This document shows positions 28,801 to 36,716 of a DNA stretch of 64,000 bases, piece after piece. The position numbers were made by a program, and so were the translations under genes. Within the stretch, counting starts at the first letter, position 1, and every line of letters starts with the position of its first letter. This stretch comes from Pseudomonas cannabina (GTDB lineage Bacteria; Pseudomonadota; Gammaproteobacteria; Pseudomonadales; Pseudomonadaceae). The stretch is from positions 5,514,501 through 5,578,500 of the forward strand of contig NZ_FNKU01000001.1 of NCBI RefSeq assembly GCF_900100365.1. Reading direction: 5' to 3'. The notes below the pieces were generated by a model that worked only from the letters and a program-made list of their open reading frames with translations, was not told the DNA's origin and made no database searches.

Positions 28801-30392
28801 TCACCGCCGCCAACCTGATCAACCGTGGCGGCCTGATCGAATCCAACACCACGCTCACGTTGCAAGGCGGTTCGCTGGACAACACCGCGGGGCAATTGAG
28901 TGCCTTGGGCAACCGGGTCAATAACAGCACCGGCCTCAACAACACGGGCACCAGTGCACTGCGGGCGCTGAGCGCCGATACCAGCACCTTCGATTTTGCC
29001 GGCAGCATCACCAACCAGAACGGCCATATCGACGTCGGCAACACCGATTTTGCGCTCAAAGCCGATGCGCTGGACAACCGCGCCGGCAGCATCGAGCACG
29101 CCAACACCGGCCTGCTGACCCTGGATTTCAACCGGGTCACCGGCGCAGGCGGCAGCATTACTGCGCTGGGCAGCGGTGACTGGAATTTCGGCGCCGTTGA
29201 CGGGCTGGGCAACGTGCAGCTCAACAACGCACTGACCTACACCAGCGATTCGCTGGCGCTGCTGGCCGGTGACCGGCTGGCGAGCGGCAGCGGTCTGACC
29301 CTCAACCTGAACAGCCTCAACAACGCTGGCGAACTGCTCAGCGATGGCGACCTGACCCTCAACCTGAACGGCGACCTGACCAACAGCGGCCGTCTGTCTG
29401 CGCAAAACCTGCTGACCCTCACCGCCAACAACGTCAGCCAGAACGGCGGCCGCATCGGCGCGGGCAGCGACACGCGCCTGAACCTCGGCGGCACCCTCGA
29501 CAACCTCGGCTACCTGACCGCCCGCCAGAACCTGCGCATCGACGCGGCACAGATCGACAACCGTGGCACGCTGGGCGCGCAAGGCAACGTCAACCTCAAT
29601 GCCGGCAACGCCATCACCAATAGCGCCGACTCGCTGCTGTTCAGCGGCGGCGCCATGGCGTTGCGCACTGGCACGTTCAGCAACCTGTACGGCGACGTTT
29701 ACAGCCGTGGTGACCTGAGCGTGGCCAACCTCGACGGCAGCGCCGCGCAGCGTTTCAGCAACCTGTCCGGCACCGTGGAAAGCGAAGGCTCCATCGCCAT
29801 TAACGCCGCCGCCGTGGAGAACGCCAAGGCCGAGTTCGAACTGGGGCAGAGCATCGTCACCGGCAGCCTGGACTGGCAGTGCAGCCAGCACTGCGGCGGT
29901 CACGACTCGTTCAAGCGTGGTCACATCATCATTAACCAGACCTTTGTCGAAAGCGCCATCAAGGACTCGCCGTCGGCGCGTCTGGTCGCCGGCAAAGACC
30001 TCGAGGTGCAGGCCGACAACGTGCAGAACCGCTACAGCCTGCTGGCGGCCAACGGCAACCTGACAATCACCGCCAACGACCTGCTCAACCAGGGCGCTTC
30101 CGAGCGCACCGGGCAGAACACCATCAAGATCAGGGCGCAGGGCCGGGTCAACACCGGCTACTGGGATCAGATGGATTTCATCGACGTCCCGGCCTTCAAT
30201 GCCGCCGTCGCAGCCGGCAACTTCGACCCGGTACGCTTTGAAGAGCTGAAAAGCCGCTCTACCGACAGCCGCTTCATCGAGCAAAGCAACGTCACCGTCT
30301 GGAGCGACGATCCGCAACCCAAGTACGCTGCCACGCTGCAAGCCGGTGGCACGGTCAACCTGAACGTCGCGCGCACCGTGCAGAACGGTTAA
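25872..30392 (+). CDS. Two-partner-secretion exoprotein (CdiA/filamentous haemagglutinin type), N-terminal segment before frameshift 1
   Basis: 1506 aa from ATG 25872 (MDVRQFEFLSRQPSAQ); an upstream in-frame codon at 25791 is less likely. The long N-terminus ends in a hydrophobic signal core (RLLALLLANVMFWQPVWAQA). The TPS secretion domain follows (NGVPVINIAAPNGAGLSHNQ, VIVANPYGVSCNGCGF), then some 60 short degenerate repeats of the LDNxxG kind forming the β-helix filament, and a DUF637-free start of the receptor-binding region with two Cys pairs (CSQHCGG). The frame ends at TAA 30390-30392, but the next frame continues the protein without a gap (NTPEILTG ...). As it stands, the cell would make a toxin-less filament. 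It needs a TpsB outer-membrane partner, and none is adjacent. Confidence 0.88.
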   Translation: MDVRQFEFLSRQPSAQVAPRANFMGMPKRLLALLLANVMFWQPVWAQAEGIAVSGTTNTSVGQAGNGVPVINIAAPNGAGLSHNQYQQYNVDSKGVILNNATNAVQATQLGGNILGNSQLGGRAASTILNEVTGANASQLNGYTEVAGQAARVIVANPYGVSCNGCGFINTPRVTLSTGTPVLDANGKLDHFAVDGGSISIDGKGLDASAVDQFDLITRSAKINADIYAKQLNVITGANDVNDDTLATTARAGNAADKPQLAIDSSALGGMYANAIRLVGTEQGVGVKTAGNMAASGGDIQIDANGHLNMAQASAQGALNVNAPSVEMTGKTYASSVNVRTPGELVNQQSLAARERVEISAGKVTNAGTIASGIEADNSRNATGDVTISAPVVANTGNIEASRALTVNAAQTLNNQGVVQGGAVSLTSGQITNQGLAARLVGEQSLFISTPAIVNLSGVIRFASGQAASLQLDSLDNRDGLIQATGGSLAISAGALDNSGGQIDADSLTVASTTLNNRSGLLSARAGNARVTASTTLDNTGGTVQAQNLLSVAGGTVVNQSGSLLGAGIDVTAPGAQIDNRGGLIQASAGDLAISAGALDNSAGQIDGNRLTIASTTLDNRSGLLSARAGDANVTARDTLDNTGGTVQAQNLLSVTGGNVLNQSGRLLAVTGNLGLNATGLDNRSGSVLGAGVNVSAPGAQIDNRGGRIVGDRIDLSAAGLDNREQGLLAAGAQGMALRFAPTASQAQLLNSSGQIQSDGDLQVSGAWLDNSGGTLLGQSVLIDAPRLINDSNGAVVSSGGDVTLTVNNLLSNMTGIIDAGSRLVTLSGASELDNQGGSIRGNQLNLQATTLRNSQQGQLVAGSGGLVYTGSTLDNNGGTLLASGGTTRLELGNGAVSNVGGTIQGDTVQVTAGSLDTSSDGSKAGMVSSLVDSLTLSVDSLTSDAGKLFARTALVSTGTTLSNTNGSQLSGDSVNLTAANLINRGGLIESNTTLTLQGGSLDNTAGQLSALGNRVNNSTGLNNTGTSALRALSADTSTFDFAGSITNQNGHIDVGNTDFALKADALDNRAGSIEHANTGLLTLDFNRVTGAGGSITALGSGDWNFGAVDGLGNVQLNNALTYTSDSLALLAGDRLASGSGLTLNLNSLNNAGELLSDGDLTLNLNGDLTNSGRLSAQNLLTLTANNVSQNGGRIGAGSDTRLNLGGTLDNLGYLTARQNLRIDAAQIDNRGTLGAQGNVNLNAGNAITNSADSLLFSGGAMALRTGTFSNLYGDVYSRGDLSVANLDGSAAQRFSNLSGTVESEGSIAINAAAVENAKAEFELGQSIVTGSLDWQCSQHCGGHDSFKRGHIIINQTFVESAIKDSPSARLVAGKDLEVQADNVQNRYSLLAANGNLTITANDLLNQGASERTGQNTIKIRAQGRVNTGYWDQMDFIDVPAFNAAVAAGNFDPVRFEELKSRSTDSRFIEQSNVTVWSDDPQPKYAATLQAGGTVNLNVARTVQNG

Positions 30393-33114
30393 CACCCCCG
30401 AAATACTCACCGGCACCCTCGGCGAGGATCAGACCGCCCTCAAGGTCGGCGGGCTCGACATCACCATCAACAAGCAGGCCACCGATGCCAGCGCCGCCAG
30501 CGTGGCGTCCGTCCAGCCGGTGCAGCGCGTGGCTGCCGATGGCAGCGTGCAGACCGTGTTCACCCCGGTGGATTACAGCGGCATTCCGTTCGCCGCCGTA
30601 GACCCGACCGCAGGCGCGACCTTCCAGCTGCCGAAAGGCGACTACGGGCTGTTCATCCGCAACCCCGATCCGACCAGCAACTACCTGATCGAGACCAACC
30701 CGAACCTGACCAACCTGTCGCAGTTCCTCGGCTCGGATTACCTCCTCAGCCGCCTCAACATCAACCCCGACAGCAACTGGCGTCGGCTGGGCGATGGCCT
30801 TTACGAACAGCGCCTGATCCGCGACGCGGTACTGGCGCAAACCGGCCAGCGCTTCCTCGCTGACGGCCTGGGCAGCGACTACGATCAGTACCGCTACCTG
30901 ATGGACAACGCCCTCGCCAGCAAAGACGCCCTGAACCTCAGCCTCGGCGTCTCGCTGAACGGCGAACAGGTCAGCGCCCTGACCCACGACATCGTGTGGA
31001 TGGAAAACCGCGTCGTTGACGGCCAGAAAGTCCTCGTCCCCGTGCTGTACCTGGCCCAGGCCGACTCGCGCAACGTGCGCGGCAACAGCCTGATTCAAGG
31101 TCGTGACCTGAACCTCATCTCCGGCGGCGACCTGATCAACGTCGGCACCCTGCGCGCCAGCAACAACCTCAACGTCAGCAGCGGCGGCAGCATCTATCAG
31201 GGCGGCCTGGTCGACGCCGGCAACAACCTGCAGATGACCGCGCAGGACAGCATTCGCAACGCCATGGCCGGGGAAATCCGTGGCGGGCGTGTCAGCCTCA
31301 CTGCTGTCAAAGGCGACATCCTCAACGACCGTACGGCGATTCAAGTCGGTGACGGCGTCGGCATGCGCACTGTGACCGACACCGGCAGCACCATCACTTC
31401 CCGGGAAAACCTTGCCCTCAACGCCGGTCGCGACATCACCAATTACGGCGCCATGAGCGCCGGTGGCGACGTGTCGCTCACGGCCGGTAACGACATCAAC
31501 CTGCTGGCCAAAACCGACAGCAGCAAGAACTACCAGATCATCACCGGCGGTCGTAAATCGACCATGACCACCGACGTCAAGAACCTTGCGTCCACGGTCA
31601 CTGCCGGTGGCAACGTGAACATCGACGCGGCGCGCGACGTCAACGTCCTCGCCAGCCAGGCCAAGGCCGGCAATGACCTGCCCCTCAACGCCGGCCGCGA
31701 CTTCAACGTCAGCTCGGCCAGCGACTCGCACAACGTTGAAACCCGCACCAAACACAACAAGACACGCACCGTCGAAGAAAACGGCCGGACCACCCAGCTC
31801 GCCAGCGAACTGACCGCAGGCAATAACTTCACCGCCCAAGCCGGGCGCGACACCAAACTCGTCGCCAGCAAGATCACCGCCGGCAACGAAGCGTACCTGT
31901 ACAGCGGCAACACCCTGAGCCTGCTCGCTGCGCAGGACAGCACGCATACCCTGTACGACATGAAGAAAAAGGGCAGCTTCGGAGCCAAAAAAGCCCAGCG
32001 CGACGAAGTCACCCAGACCACCAACGTCGGCACCGAAATCCGCACCGCAGGCAACCTGACGTTGGCAAGCAATGGCGACCAGCTGTATCAGGTCGCCAAG
32101 CTGAACAGCGGCAAGGACCTGACCCTGCAAAGCGGCGGCGCAGTGACCTTCGAAGGCGTGAAAGACCTGCACGACGAGAGCCATACCAAGAGCAAAAGCG
32201 ACATGGCCTGGTTCTCGATGAAGGGCAAAGGCAACACCGACGAAACCCTGCGCCAGAGCGAACTGGTCGCCCAGGGCCAGACCGTGATTCAGGCCGTGAA
32301 CGGGCTGAAGATCGACGTCAAACAGGTCAACCAGCAAACCGTCAGCCAGACCATCGACACCATGGTCAAGGCCGACCCGCAACTGGCGTGGCTCAAAGCG
32401 GCCGAGCAGCGCGGCGATGTGGACTGGCGGCAGGTGAAAGAGCTTCACGACTCGTTCAAGTACAGCAACTCAGGCATGGGCCAGGCGGCGATGCTGGCGG
32501 TGATCATCATTGTCACTGTTGTGACGGCGGGTGGGGCGAGTGCGCTGGCGGCTTCGGCGGGCAGTGCAGTGGGAGCCGGGGCCGGTAGCACCATGGCTGC
32601 TGCAACAGCGGCCACCGCCGCAGGCCTGGGCAACGTAATGGCCACCGCCGCACTGACCTCCATGGCCAGCACCGGTGCGGTCAGCGTCATCAACAACAAA
32701 GGCAATTTGGGCGTCGCGCTGAAAGACACCTTCGGCAGCGACAGCCTGAAAAACGCCACCATCGGTGCACTGACCGCTGGCGCGTTGAACTACGCAGACA
32801 GCACCTGGTTCCAGGGCGCGAGCCCGGCCAATGGCGACGGTGCGAAAGTCATCGGTTCCGGGCCGGTGCAAAACCCCGGCTACTCCAAGGAATGGCTCAG
32901 CTGGCAGAAGGCGCAAGACGCGGTCGTGCGCAGCGGTACGCACGCGGTTATCGAAAGCGGCATCTCCACCGCCATCAACGGCGGCAGCCTGAAAGACAAT
33001 CTGGGCTCCGCGCTGGTGTCGCAAGGGTTTGATCTGGCCGCTGCTGTAGGCAACAAAAACCTGGGCGACTTTGCCGACTACATGGACCTGGACCCCGGCT
33101 CGGCAGAAAAAAAT
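30393..33114 (+). pseudogene. CdiA-type exoprotein, middle segment between the two frameshifts
   Basis: Continues the exoprotein in the next frame: EILTGTLGEDQTALKVGG, the FHA-2-like repeats (GDLINVGTL, NLNVSSGGSIYQGG, LNAGRDFNVSSASD), then a Gly/Ala-rich hydrophobic segment (~32500-32660) and the DUF637-like region (LKDTFGSDSLKNATIGALTAG). No ribosome site suits an independent start, so it is read only if the upstream frame is restored. It runs into an A7 tract at 33107-33113. In the normal frame it continues AEKIFLHAML, but with seven A's it reads AEKNIPARH and stops at 33201. The distal 1.69 kb is duplicated, near-identical and inverted at 43318-45011. Confidence 0.85.
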
Positions 33115-33376
33115 ATTCCTGCACGCCATGCTGGGCGGCGCATTTTCAGCGGCTCGCGGCGGCGACTTCAAGACCGGCGCCATTGCTGCCGGTGCGGCTG
33201 AGGGGTTGACGGGGATCGCCAACGAAAACCTCGGCAAGTATCTGGACAGCCGCTTCGTAACGGATGACCAGTTCCGGGTGGCGACGGCGCAGATCGTGGG
33301 TATCGCAGCGGGTTCGCTGGTCAACGGCGACCCGAACGACGCGGCGTGGGTGGCGGGGAATGTTGAGCGGTATAAC
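31681..33376 (+). repeat. Arm A of a ~1.69-kb inverted repeat (exoprotein gene)
   Basis: Near-identical in reverse orientation to 43318-45011. It spans from the LNAGRDFNV codons to the GNVERYN codons and includes the A7 tract. By eye I see almost no differences until the sequences part after NVERYN. Recombination between the arms would invert the ~10 kb between them. Confidence 0.85.
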
Positions 33377-34423
33377 GCTCAGTTGCAAAGGCCCCAAACG
33401 GCCGCATTGCAAAAACTGAGGGAGCTCAACCCTGAGCTTTCGGATCGTTTGACTGATGCTGCGTGCGCATTGTCCCAGTGCGCCGCTTCGATTCCGGTTG
33501 ATGATCCACAATACGGTAAATTCAAGGCGCGTCAGGACCGCGGTGAAGGCTACAAGACCGAAATTGCAATGCTGCAAGCGACGGGAGAGTTTGACGGCCG
33601 TAGCTGGACAGATCGAAGTGATGATTTCCTGAATTCCCACGGAAAATGTGTTCAAGCTACAAATGCGGGGGTGGATACCGCCTCAGGCATTGCAGGTGGC
33701 GTAGCCAGCTATGCCGGCATGATGGCGACCTCTCCGGTCTGCGTAGGCATCGTGACCTGCGCTTTGCCAGCGGGATTTGGGGTGTTAGGCACCCAGCAGT
33801 TGGTAGGCGCGTGGGACTCCGCAAGTCAGATCAATGCTGGCTTCACATCCGACCAGCCTGGTCGGGTGCAGGCTGCTTTTCAGCTTGAGACGTTCCCGGG
33901 CGAGTCGAGCATAACCAAGGACCTGGCAGCCAATGCCGGTAAGTCCGTGCTCGAAATGAGCGCGTTTGGATTGGCAGCGAAGTATTTCAATGGTCTTTCT
34001 GCTGCGGATGAGGTGGTGTTTCCGTGGGGCGGTGAGAGCATTGCTGGTGCAAAAGCTACTGCTACAACGGGAGAAGTTGTAGCTACTGAAGCCACAAGTG
34101 CAAATGCCCAAGCTGCATTGAGAGCGAAACTATCAGGGCTACAAAAAGCTCAAGAGACAGCAGCGGTCACTAGAAAACTGCCTGATGGCCGTATTCGTTA
34201 CTACACACAAGAGGTTCCTGTAAGGACAGAAGGACCTACTCGGGGTGCTTCTTTCGCCACGGAGTTTGATCCTGAAACGGGCAGTACGAGGCAATGGATG
34301 GAAAGCTATGACCATGCAGGAGAAGTAATCCGTGTCCACCCGAAAAGTATTAATGGGCAGCCGGTTGATGCTCAGCACTACCCTCCGACCGGAGCAGAGC
34401 TAAAGAGTTGGGGGCAGCAATGA
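33115..34423 (+). pseudogene. CdiA-type exoprotein, C-terminal pretoxin and toxin segment (T1) after frameshift 2
   Basis: Third frame of the same protein. Conserved pretoxin up to GNVERYN (~33360-33376), then a linker shared with silent module 2 (LRELNPELSDRLTDAACAL, CVGIVTCALPAGFGVLGTQQ, VFPWGGESIAGAKA). From ~34058 a unique, AT-richer 121-residue tail follows: LPDGRIRYYTQEVP, TRGASFATEFDPETGS, WMESYDHAGEVIRVHPK, AQHYPPTGAEL. I recognise this tail as a recurrent polymorphic-toxin C-terminus but do not know its activity. The charged Arg/Tyr/His positions suggest a nuclease-like enzyme (inference). Stop TGA 34421-34423 overlaps the immunity gene ATG. Without frame correction at 33107-33113 this part is not made. 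Confidence 0.85.
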
Positions 34424-34650
34424 GCATGGAAGACATAGTGGCTGACAGACTTGGAAGAGTAGTTGCTGATGGATTTGATATTTTTAAAATATCAAAAGAG
34501 GCACTTGATATTTACCAAGATCCAAACCTTTCTCTCACAAAAGATTTAGACATTGCGTTGTTGTCACTAATGGCAATGGTCGAAGGGCCAGAGTTTGAGA
34601 TGACGGAAAAAGAATTTTATGATTTTTTATCTGATATTCGACAGATGTAG
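34420..34650 (+). CDS. Immunity protein I1 of the attached toxin module
   Basis: 76 aa from ATG 34420, which overlaps the toxin stop (ATGA), with GGGGG 6-10 bases upstream. Acidic and small (MSMEDIVADRLGRVVADGF, LDIALLSLMAMVEGPEFE, EKEFYDFLSDIRQM), AT-rich compared with the exoprotein. Position, coupling, size and charge are those of a CdiI-type cognate antitoxin. Sequence family not recognised. It should be translated even if the fused toxin is out of frame, provided transcription reaches it. Confidence 0.8.
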   Translation: MSMEDIVADRLGRVVADGFDIFKISKEALDIYQDPNLSLTKDLDIALLSLMAMVEGPEFEMTEKEFYDFLSDIRQM

Positions 34651-34671
34651 TTTTCAATATACCCAACTTGA

Positions 34672-35110
34672 TCAGGCACTATCGACACCGGCCTTGCGAA
34701 CCAACCGGTTGTTGGGACTGACGGAAAACCAATACCAGTTTACTCAGAGAAGCTTAAGGAGACGCTGATTTATTCTAAAACCCAGCTGTTGCCCCCAGAT
34801 AAATCAAGGCCTCCAGAGCGTTGCAGGGACGAAAAATCGAATAAATCAGCGCCTCCTTAACAGCCCTTATGCCACACAAGAATTTCCATCGACACCCATT
34901 GCGCATGGCTTTCCCGATATCGTTGATAACTATGCAGGCAGCGCTACTAAATTCTCCCTCCGCAACGGTTCGTCGCTTTACCAGGCAGCAGGTAGTTACA
35001 ATGGGGTCGCAGGTAGATTTGAGTGGATTGTAGATCCAAATTTGGGTGGTGTAACACACAGAATATTTGTGCCAAATGGAACTGTTAATGGGATACCGGT
35101 GAAACCATGA
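34672..35110 (+). pseudogene. Displaced toxin module T2, interrupted by a MITE
   Basis: If MITE 1 and one TTAA copy are removed, one open frame appears: TIDTGLANQPVVGTDGKPIP, VYSEKLNSPYATQEFPS, FPDIVDNYAGSATKFSL, LYQAAGSYNGVAGRFEW, IVDPNLGGVTHRIFVPNG, ending in TGA 35108-35110. The pattern (FPDIVDNY ... GRFEWIVD ... VTHRxF) is a recurrent C-terminal polymorphic-toxin domain; its activity is not known to me. It has no pretoxin region of its own and lies 20 bp after I1, so it is a silent cassette or remnant. Its stop overlaps the next ATG. Confidence 0.75.
34758..34856. mobile_element. MITE copy 1 (inside toxin T2)
   Basis: 99 bp, ends GGAGACGCTGATTTATTC and, inverted, GGAGGCGCTGATTTATTC, flanked on both sides by TTAA. 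It disrupts the T2 reading frame exactly at the TTAA. It resembles the ~100-bp MITE described from P. syringae pv. phaseolicola (MITEPsy1, from memory). Confidence 0.9.
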
Positions 35111-35296
35111 TTCAAACAATTTTTGAGCGTATTAATAACTATGGTTTAACTGATTGGGCCGTTCTACTCCAGGGATTCTGTGGCGTTTCTGGTGTATTGG
35201 GTCGATTACCAGCGTTTTGTGTGAGAAATTTTGCAAATGCTGAGCTTGAAAGGTTTGATAAGAATCACCCGTTGCTCGAGGTAATTATTAGCTTAG
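35107..35296 (+). pseudogene. Immunity gene I2, 3' end replaced by a MITE
   Basis: ATG 35107 overlaps the T2 stop (ATGA). The frame reads MIQTIFERINNYGLTDWAVL, LQGFCGVSGVLGRLPAFC, then LLEVIISL and breaks at TTAG where MITE 2 begins, adding only GSR before a stop. AT-rich, hydrophobic stretches in the middle. Truncated, so probably non-functional, matching the inactivated T2. Confidence 0.7.
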
Positions 35297-35395
35297 GGAG
35301 CCGCTGATTTATTCGATTTTTCGTCCCTGCAACGCTCTGGAGGCCTTGATTTATCAGGGGGCAACAGCTGTGCTTTAGAATAAATCAGCGTCTCC
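35297..35395. mobile_element. MITE copy 2
   Basis: 99 bp, inverted orientation to copy 1, flanked by TTAG on both sides. Terminal variant GGAGCCGCTG (one base changed) and a few internal changes. It truncates immunity gene I2. Confidence 0.88.
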
Positions 35396-35399
35396 TTAG

Positions 35400-35499
35400 G
35401 GAGGCGCTGATTTATTCGATTTTTCGTCCCTGCAACGCTCTGGAGGCCTTGATTTATCTGGGGGGCAACAGCTGGGTTTTAGAATAAATCAGCGCCTCC
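35400..35499. mobile_element. MITE copy 3
   Basis: 100 bp (one extra G in the internal G-run). It shares its left TTAG with copy 2 and its right CTAG with the adjacent IS5-family element, so three elements sit head to tail separated only by 4-bp targets. Left and right targets differ (TTAG/CTAG). Confidence 0.88.
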
Positions 35500-35503
35500 C
35501 TAG

Positions 35504-36712
35504 GGAGGCGCTGCAAAAATAGCCAACTGTCCCCACCCTTGGCACACTAAGTTCCTTCAACAGCCTCCCTCTCCGTGAGCGTTACGCGCGTGCAGAAGAC
35601 CTTCTCCGAACTCGAATATACCGGCAAGAAAAAGCAGACTCGCCGAGATCGCTTCCTGGCTGACCTTGAACAGTTGGTGCCCTGGGCCCTGCTGGAGGCG
35701 CAAGTGGCGCCGTTTTATAGCAACACCGCAGGCAAGCGCGGACGCCCTGCGATAGGGGTGTCGCGCATGTTGCGCATGTACGTCGTGCAGCAGTGTTTCG
35801 GTTTCTCCGATGAAGGTTGCGAAGATGCCGTCTACGACAGCCAGGCCATCCGCGGTTTTATGGGTATCGACCTGGGTCGCGAGTCTGCACCGGATGCCAC
35901 CACCTTGCTGCGTTTTCGCCGCTTGCTGGAAGTCCATCAGCTAACCCGGCTGCTGTTTGAAACGATTAACCAGCATCTGGCCAGCCGGGGGCTGCTGCTC
36001 AAGGAAGGCACTATCGTCGACGCTACTCTGATCGCCGCGCCGCCCTCGGTCAAGAACCGAGAAGGCAAGCGTGATCCTGAGATGCATCAGGCCAGGAAAG
36101 GCAATCAATGGCACTTTGGGATGAAGGCCCACATTGGTGTAGACGCCACGTCGGGGCTGGTGCACAGCGTAGTAGGGACGGCCGCTAACGTGGCGGATGT
36201 CACCCAGGTTGGCCAGTTGCTTCACGGTGACGAAACCTATGTTTCGGGTGACGCTGGATACACCGGTGCGGCCAAGCGACCGGAGCATGCTGAACGGGAC
36301 GTTATCTGGTCGATTGCAGAACGGCCAAGCAGTTACAAGCAGCACGGCGAAGGCAGCGTGCTGTATCGGGTCAAGCGCAAAATTGAATATGCCAAGGCGC
36401 AACTGCGTGCCAAGGTCGAGCACCCCTTCCAGGTAATCAAGGTGCGCTTCAATCATCGCAAGGTTCGCTACCGTGGGCTGGAAAAGAATACAGCGCAGTT
36501 GTTCAGTTTGTTTGGGTTGGCCAATCTGATGCTGGCCAAGCGGTATTTACAACAGACGGCAGGATAAATCCGTCTGAAAGGCGGGACTGGCCCGCCTTTC
36601 AGCAAAATGAGGGCAGAAATCTGCTCGAGAAACGTAAAATAAGGCCGGCAGGTTGAAAAAAACCGGCTTGGAAATGGGGACGGTGCGAACGGGTTAATTG
36701 TTCAGCGTCTCC
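35504..36712 (+). mobile_element. IS5-family insertion sequence, copy A1 (1209 bp)
   Basis: Ends GGAGGCGCTGCAAAAATAGC and, inverted, GGAGACGCTGAACAATTAAC; CTAG on both sides (YTAR target, as in the IS5 group). The first ten bases of the two ends are the same as the two ends of the MITE. Two more copies lie at 46043-47251 (opposite orientation) and 52015-53223. Confidence 0.92.
35575..36567 (+). CDS. IS5-family transposase of copy A1
   Basis: 330 aa, GTG start 35575-35577. N-terminal DUF772-type domain (LEQLVPWALLEAQVAPFY, RMLRMYVVQQCFGFSDEG), then a DDE catalytic core: first Asp in TIVDATLIAAP, second in YVSGDAGYTG, Glu in AKVEHPFQVIKVRF. Intact in this copy. Probably able to act on the MITE ends, since the terminal bases match (inference). 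Confidence 0.93.
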   Translation: MSVTRVQKTFSELEYTGKKKQTRRDRFLADLEQLVPWALLEAQVAPFYSNTAGKRGRPAIGVSRMLRMYVVQQCFGFSDEGCEDAVYDSQAIRGFMGIDLGRESAPDATTLLRFRRLLEVHQLTRLLFETINQHLASRGLLLKEGTIVDATLIAAPPSVKNREGKRDPEMHQARKGNQWHFGMKAHIGVDATSGLVHSVVGTAANVADVTQVGQLLHGDETYVSGDAGYTGAAKRPEHAERDVIWSIAERPSSYKQHGEGSVLYRVKRKIEYAKAQLRAKVEHPFQVIKVRFNHRKVRYRGLEKNTAQLFSLFGLANLMLAKRYLQQTAG

Positions 36713-36716
36713 CTAG

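Noticed and set aside
25839..32448. Very long minus-strand ORFs (up to 869 codons) opposite the exoprotein gene
   Set aside because: They mirror the repetitive GC-rich plus-strand gene, lack ribosome sites and family motifs, and the same shadow appears in the inverted copy at 44245-45126.
35297..35499. Two adjacent near-identical ~100-bp units that could be taken for a CRISPR or tandem repeat array
   Set aside because: Each unit has inverted ends and 4-bp target sites, and single copies occur elsewhere; they are MITEs. There are no spacers.
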